From contig JBBCIN010000001.1 of NCBI GenBank assembly GCA_037200885.1, positions 2,976,001 through 3,040,000 on the forward strand: a DNA stretch of 64,000 bases, given 5' to 3'. Below are positions 60,569 to 64,000 of this stretch, in pieces (the stretch's first letter is position 1; every line of letters begins with the position of its first letter). The notes under the pieces are model-generated. The model saw only the letters and a list, made by a program, of their open reading frames with translations. It was not told the DNA's origin and did not search any database. Both the position numbers and the translations under genes were made by a program. The DNA comes from PMG-095 sp037200885. Its GTDB lineage: Bacteria > Myxococcota_A > Polyangia > Polyangiales > Polyangiaceae.

Positions 60569-61489
60569 ATGCCGCGCTGTCTCGTGTACGCCCTCCCGTT
60601 TGCGCTCGCTGCGCTCAGCCCCGAGGTCTCGTTCGCGGCGGGCGAAGATTGTCCGGACGGTTGGTTCTGTGAGCCCAGCGCTGCCCCGCAGCCGAGCGCC
60701 CCAAGCGAGCGGCCTGCGCCCGCACCGCCACTAGGATCGAGACCGCCCGGGCCGAGCATGCCCCCAACATCGGGTGCCGCGCCCGGCTACCCACCGCCTG
60801 GCTACGCGCCCGCGCCACCCGGTTATCCGCCGCCCGGTTATCCGCCGCCCGGCTACCCGCCGTCGCCCGGACCACCCAACCAAACGGTGCTCTCGCTCCA
60901 GGTTCCGCCGGACAATCCCCCGCCCAAGCGCCGCCGCAACCGCTTTCATGAATGGGGCTTCAATCTGCACCTGGAAGGTGCGCTGCTCGACAACGACCCA
61001 CGGCACGAAGAAAACACCTGGATGGGCGGCCTTGGCTTTGCCTTCCGCTATCGCCCGCTCCCGCCGCTCGCCTTCGAAGCCGGCGTCGATTTGCTGAGCA
61101 GCGGCGATCACCAGGGCTACACGCGCAGTGAGGCTGCGTTTTTGCTCAATACGTTGCTGTTCTTCAACCCGCACGACGTGGTGCAGATCTATGCCTTGGG
61201 CGGCTTGGGCTTCAGCGGCGCGAACGTGACCATCGCGCCGCGTTCGGGCGATTCGTCTTTCAAACGCTACGAGGACCACTACTCTTATTTCGGTGGTCAG
61301 CTCGGCCTCGGCGTCGAAGTGCGCGTCTCGCGTCGCGTTGCCATCGGTGGCGACCTGACCGGCTTCATCCGCGGCCGCACCGACGATCGCTGGGACGATA
61401 GGCCTGAGTACATCGACAGCACTGGCCAGCGCGCCAGCGACTCCTCCGGCGGCGGCCTGCTCCGTGCCGGCGTCACCTTCTACTGGTGA
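60569..61489 (+). CDS. Outer-membrane beta-barrel with GYPPPGY-rich linker
   Basis: ATG 60569 with AAGGAG at 60553-60558 gives 306 residues. Signal peptide LPFALAALSPEVSFAAG, then a short Cys-containing part (DCPDGWFCEP). Residues 50-115 are Pro-rich with GYPPPGYAP/GYPPPGYPPP repeats. From about 125 to the end there is a beta-barrel: EWGFNLHLEGALLDNDPRHE, YALGGLGFSGANVTIAPRSG, then GLGVEVRVSRRVAIGGDLTG and a final FYW, an outer-membrane assembly signal. The Pro/Tyr linker could reach through peptidoglycan. No ligand is known. Confidence 0.78.
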   Translation: MPRCLVYALPFALAALSPEVSFAAGEDCPDGWFCEPSAAPQPSAPSERPAPAPPLGSRPPGPSMPPTSGAAPGYPPPGYAPAPPGYPPPGYPPPGYPPSPGPPNQTVLSLQVPPDNPPPKRRRNRFHEWGFNLHLEGALLDNDPRHEENTWMGGLGFAFRYRPLPPLAFEAGVDLLSSGDHQGYTRSEAAFLLNTLLFFNPHDVVQIYALGGLGFSGANVTIAPRSGDSSFKRYEDHYSYFGGQLGLGVEVRVSRRVAIGGDLTGFIRGRTDDRWDDRPEYIDSTGQRASDSSGGGLLRAGVTFYW

Positions 61490-61678
61490 ATTTCGCCAGC
61501 TCAGGCCTGAAAGCCGCCCGCGGTGAGGCTCCGGCGCGCGGCTGGGGCGTGCAAAACCCCCCAAAAAAAATCAGGATGCGGATTTGGCGGCGCAAGGGAA
61601 GAAATCGCTGGCCACTGCGCGTAGGAATGAACGCGGTGCAGGGGGGAGCCGCTTCACTGGCGTGAGGCCAAGCCCACA

Positions 61679-61724
61679 AAACGACTTGTCCCCGGACTCC
61701 TTGCGAAGCCGGGGACAGTCGTTT
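61679..61724. terminator. Long palindrome between convergent genes
   Basis: AAACGACTTGTCCCCGG (61679-61695) pairs with CCGGGGACAGTCGTTT (61709-61724), with one bulged T and a 13-base loop. The long GC-rich stem ends in A/T on both sides, so it can stop transcription of the barrel gene (+) and the HU gene (-). The remaining bases of 61490-61781 show only an A-run at 61562 and no gene. Confidence 0.65.
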
Positions 61725-61781
61725 GCCGCGTGAACGGCGCTTAGCGCGCGAGCGCCGCAGCGCCGAGGCGCGGCGAAAGTC

Positions 61782-62093
61782 TCACTGAACCAGGTCTTTG
61801 AGGTTCTTGAGAGCGGTCGCGCGAACCTTCTTGCTCGCGGGCTTCGCCGGGATCGTGATCGGCTCCTTGGTGAAGGGATTGATGCCTTGGCGCTCTTTCG
61901 TCGCCGGCTTCTTCACCACGCGGAGTTTCACCAGACCCGGAACGACGAATTCGCCGGGGCCCCGAGCCGAGAGTTGCTTGCGGATGAGCTCTTGCAGCCC
62001 TTCGAACACGCGACCCACGCTCTTCTTGTCCAAATCCGATGCGTTTGCGAGCTCGGCGATAACCTGAGCCTTCGTCAACCTTTTGCCAGCCAT
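61782..62093 (-). CDS. HU-family DNA-binding protein
   Basis: ATG 62093, behind the strong site AGGAGGA at 62099-62105 on the minus strand, gives 103 residues. MAGKRLTKAQVIAELANASD is the HU helix region. The DNA-binding arm is KKPATKERQGINPFTKEPIT, with NPFTKEP in place of the usual NPxTGEx. It ends in IPAKPASKKVRATALKNLKD. It is a nucleoid-associated protein that bends DNA. The sequence between the arm and the end is slightly longer than in E. coli HU. Confidence 0.93.
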   Translation of the reverse strand: MAGKRLTKAQVIAELANASDLDKKSVGRVFEGLQELIRKQLSARGPGEFVVPGLVKLRVVKKPATKERQGINPFTKEPITIPAKPASKKVRATALKNLKDLVQ

Positions 62094-62414
62094 GCGCTTC
62101 CTCCTGTCAGAAAATCAAAATTTCGGCCGTCTGCGGCCCACCCGCCTGCGACGACAGGGTTTTAACCCGTCGTTTCAGTCGTCCTAGGCACGGGCGAAGC
62201 GATAACAGGGTTCTTAGCGCCCTTTCAAGGGGAAAAATTCGGAGCGGCTAGGGATACCCCTTTTTTTCCGCGGCGCAGGCGAGGGGTGGTCCGGGAACGG
62301 CGTCCCGGAGGCCGGTTTGCTCACCCCCTATCGCCCATTCCCTTGTTCCATGCTGGACCGTGAACCGGGTATGGAACCGAGCCGGTTTTTCGTTGCAGAG
62401 CGCGGACTTAGCAA
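62094..62414. other. Non-coding region upstream of the HU gene
   Basis: About 320 bp without a gene. It holds the HU ribosome site (near 62100), the GGGTTTTAACCC motif at 62157-62168 and a run of seven or more T at 62262. It should contain the HU promoter, which could not be assigned. Confidence 0.5.
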
Positions 62415-62987
62415 TCATTTCGCATGCCTTGCGCGAGGCCGACGATCGCCCGTCGCGGCCTTCGGCCCGGCGGTCGGCGAGGCCTTCGTTCGCTGCTTCC
62501 GACTTTCCCCGGGGCTTTTCAGCGGTTTCGCTAAATTCGTCTCAACCGCCCGCACTAAACGCCGGGTCATGGCGGTCATCACGCGTTTTTCCGCGGGATC
62601 GCCGTGATCGTAGCCGAGCAGGTGGAGCAGCCCGTGAGCCAGCAAGAAGCGCACTTCGGGCAGCAGTTCGCGCTTGCGACCGCGCGCTTGGCGAGCCGCC
62701 GTATCGAGCGAGATCACCACATCACCGAGCACGCGGGTTCCACTCACGGCGCCATCCGCGCCGCCCCCTTCGTCGAGCGGAAAGGACAGCACGTCAGTGG
62801 GCTTGTCCTTTTCGCGATGCTGCAGATTCAGCGCGTGGATCTCCGCATCATTGGTCAGCAGCACGCTCAGTTCGGCGTGAGCGAGCTCGAGCTCGACGAG
62901 CATCGCGTCCGCCTCGCGCCGTACGAGCGAAGGCAGAAGTGCAGGGGAGCCGGGCGCGCGGCGAAGCACGGAGGTGGGCATCGGCAC
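62415..62987 (-). CDS. ybeY: Endoribonuclease YbeY, rRNA maturation
   Basis: ATG 62987 gives 190 residues. LSVLLTNDAEIHALNLQHRE, KPTDVLSFPLDEG and the zinc motif FLLAHGLLHLLGYDHGDPAE (HxxxHxxGxxH) identify YbeY. It cleaves the 3' end of 16S rRNA precursors and takes part in ribosome quality control. The last 45 residues are basic and specific to this lineage. The gene stands alone; the usual neighbour phoH is not next to it. Confidence 0.95.
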   Translation of the reverse strand: MPMPTSVLRRAPGSPALLPSLVRREADAMLVELELAHAELSVLLTNDAEIHALNLQHREKDKPTDVLSFPLDEGGGADGAVSGTRVLGDVVISLDTAARQARGRKRELLPEVRFLLAHGLLHLLGYDHGDPAEKRVMTAMTRRLVRAVETNLAKPLKSPGESRKQRTKASPTAGPKAATGDRRPRARHAK

Positions 62988-63133
62988 CGCCCCTAGCGCA
63001 GTTACCGGTCAGGGCAAAATGCGCCGCAAGCCAGCGCAGATCTTGGCTGGCACGGGAAAGCGATGGCCTCACGGGAACCACGCGCAACGCCGCGCACCGC
63101 TCGTGATTCGCGCACGCTTTCCAAGGATCGCCC

Positions 63134-63724
63134 GTGGCGTTACGTTTAATCCACATGGCTCGCCCGTCACGACCGCCCGGTTTCGATATGACGTATCGCC
63201 CGACGGAGAGCTCGTTTGGCCCGCCATTCGCGGCCCGCATCCCGTCGCTCTTGTATCTGGCTTTGGCGCTCGCTGGCGTGGCCGCGGTGATCGCGGCCGA
63301 ACACAGCTCGTCGAACAGCTGGCTGTACGTGAACATCGTCGAGCGCGGGGTGCGCGGCATGATCAGCGCGCGTGTCTGTGCGGGTTTGCTGCTGACGGGC
63401 GCAGTCTCGTCCTTTCTGCGCACCAACATGCGCGGCGTGCGCGTGCGTGGCGATGGCGTCGATTACCGCGATTCGTCGCTCGGTTGGCCGCGCGCGCGCC
63501 GCTTCAAATGGGCGCAAATCGATCGCATCGTGCTCGACATGCCGTCGCACATCGCCCTCGATCTGTGGGACGGCACCCGCAGCTTTTTGCCCGCGGTCGA
63601 GGACCGCGCAGCCCTCGCCATGGTGCTCGAAAAAGTCGGCCATGCCCGCGCCATCCCCGTCCGCGGCGGCGTCGGCCTCGACGAGATCCCCGAAGCCGGC
63701 GAATTCGACGGCGAAGAAGCCTGA
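63134..63724 (+). CDS. Small membrane protein of unknown function
   Basis: GTG 63134 or ATG 63188 (MTYRPTESSFGPPFAAR) opens up to 196 residues. Two hydrophobic segments are visible (PSLLYLALALAGVAAVIAAE and RVCAGLLLTGAVSSFL). The C-terminal cytoplasmic part (VRVRGDGVDYRDSSLGWPRA, then RFKWAQIDRIVLDMPSHIAL) resembles a PH-like or bPH-type domain following two helices. No family is firmly recognised. Confidence 0.6.
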   Translation: MALRLIHMARPSRPPGFDMTYRPTESSFGPPFAARIPSLLYLALALAGVAAVIAAEHSSSNSWLYVNIVERGVRGMISARVCAGLLLTGAVSSFLRTNMRGVRVRGDGVDYRDSSLGWPRARRFKWAQIDRIVLDMPSHIALDLWDGTRSFLPAVEDRAALAMVLEKVGHARAIPVRGGVGLDEIPEAGEFDGEEA

Positions 63725-63863
63725 AACCTCTCGGCAATTCGCGGCTTCTTTTTTGATGGTCACGATCGGTGGCTCAGCGCACTCAGCCTTCGGCGTCGCG
63801 TGCCGGTAGGAGAGAGCCCAGGCCCACCTTTACACGGCGAGCGTCTCGCTTCACCCTACCGGT

Positions 63864-64000
63864 ATGCGTGTCGTTGCTCGAGGTTTGCTGAGTACGGCGC
63901 TCGCGCTCGCGCTTTCGAATTGCAGCTCGAGTCCGCTCGATGCGCCTGACGGCTCGGACGCCGCGCCGGCGGTGCCAACGAGCGTCGAGCTCGTGCCTTT
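63864..64000 (+). CDS. Putative lipoprotein, 5' part only
   Basis: ATG 63864 starts a gene cut by the right edge. The 45 visible residues show a lipoprotein signal (GLLSTALALALSNC) followed by a Ser/Asp/Ala-rich segment. Nothing further can be said. Confidence 0.6.
   Translation, partial: MRVVARGLLSTALALALSNCSSSPLDAPDGSDAAPAVPTSVELVP

Overview
The window is high-GC DNA from a deltaproteobacterial myxobacterium, most likely of the Polyangiales/Sorangium type. The evidence is indirect but consistent: many lipoproteins with Gly/Ser/Ala-rich linkers, MYXO-CTERM-like C-terminal tails (Cys, hydrophobic helix, Arg cluster), a FrzS/AglZ-type pseudo-receiver coiled-coil protein, an AgmX/PglI-type zinc-ribbon plus TonB-like protein, a Hanks-type kinase, and many secreted proteins with c-type haem motifs. 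No rRNA, tRNA or CRISPR was seen.

Layout. 1-5606 is a secreted-protein region: the start of a GH5 mannanase, a von Willebrand domain remnant without its metal site, a polysaccharide-monooxygenase-like protein with a histidine directly after the signal peptide, a 14-unit RCC1-like lipoprotein and a c-haem lipoprotein. The last two carry seven 1-bp indels in under 1 kb. 5738-12036 holds PPK2, an OPA-type MFS transporter, the FrzS/AglZ-like protein and HisIE. 12305-18851 is a likely operon: two large HzsA-related haem lipoproteins flanking a HEAT-repeat protein.

19029-about 24300 is the most distinctive part: a chromosomal integron. It has an IntI-type integrase, an attI-like site ending in AAAGTTGGGC, and five attC sites (20925, 21574, 22253, 22954, 23597) that delimit five cassettes. 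These carry a BrnT-type toxin with an XRE antitoxin (reversed), a GNAT acetyltransferase, a ParE/RelE module, a DUF6883+DUF4926-like protein and HicBA. A broken VapC and a small orphan ORF lie beyond the last complete attC. The integrase is read in the same direction as the array, the 'inverted' arrangement. 24553-27740 (DHFR-like reductase, VOC protein, alpha/beta hydrolase, DAGK-type kinase) has no complete attC; a possible attC half-site at 27784 suggests it may once have been array.

27864-35108 covers the AgmX-like protein, PgeF, a membrane Ser/Thr kinase coupled to PBP1A, and a lipoprotein. 35378-46931 has ferredoxin FdxA, TsaC, a GH35-type glycosidase, a DUF4139 lipoprotein with an OmpA-like insertion, RlpA, YceI, an AmgK-like kinase, TetR, and a coupled c-haem protein/haem-porin pair. 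47117-63724 is mostly housekeeping (RsmG, 5'-3' exonuclease, PrsW, C45 hydrolase, GT2, 5-FCL, Fur, ArgD, HAD, RlmI, HU, YbeY) and includes one striking protein: a P1B-type ATPase homologue (54775-57066) whose catalytic Asp, CPC, TGE and GDG motifs are all replaced. The window ends in a partial lipoprotein gene.
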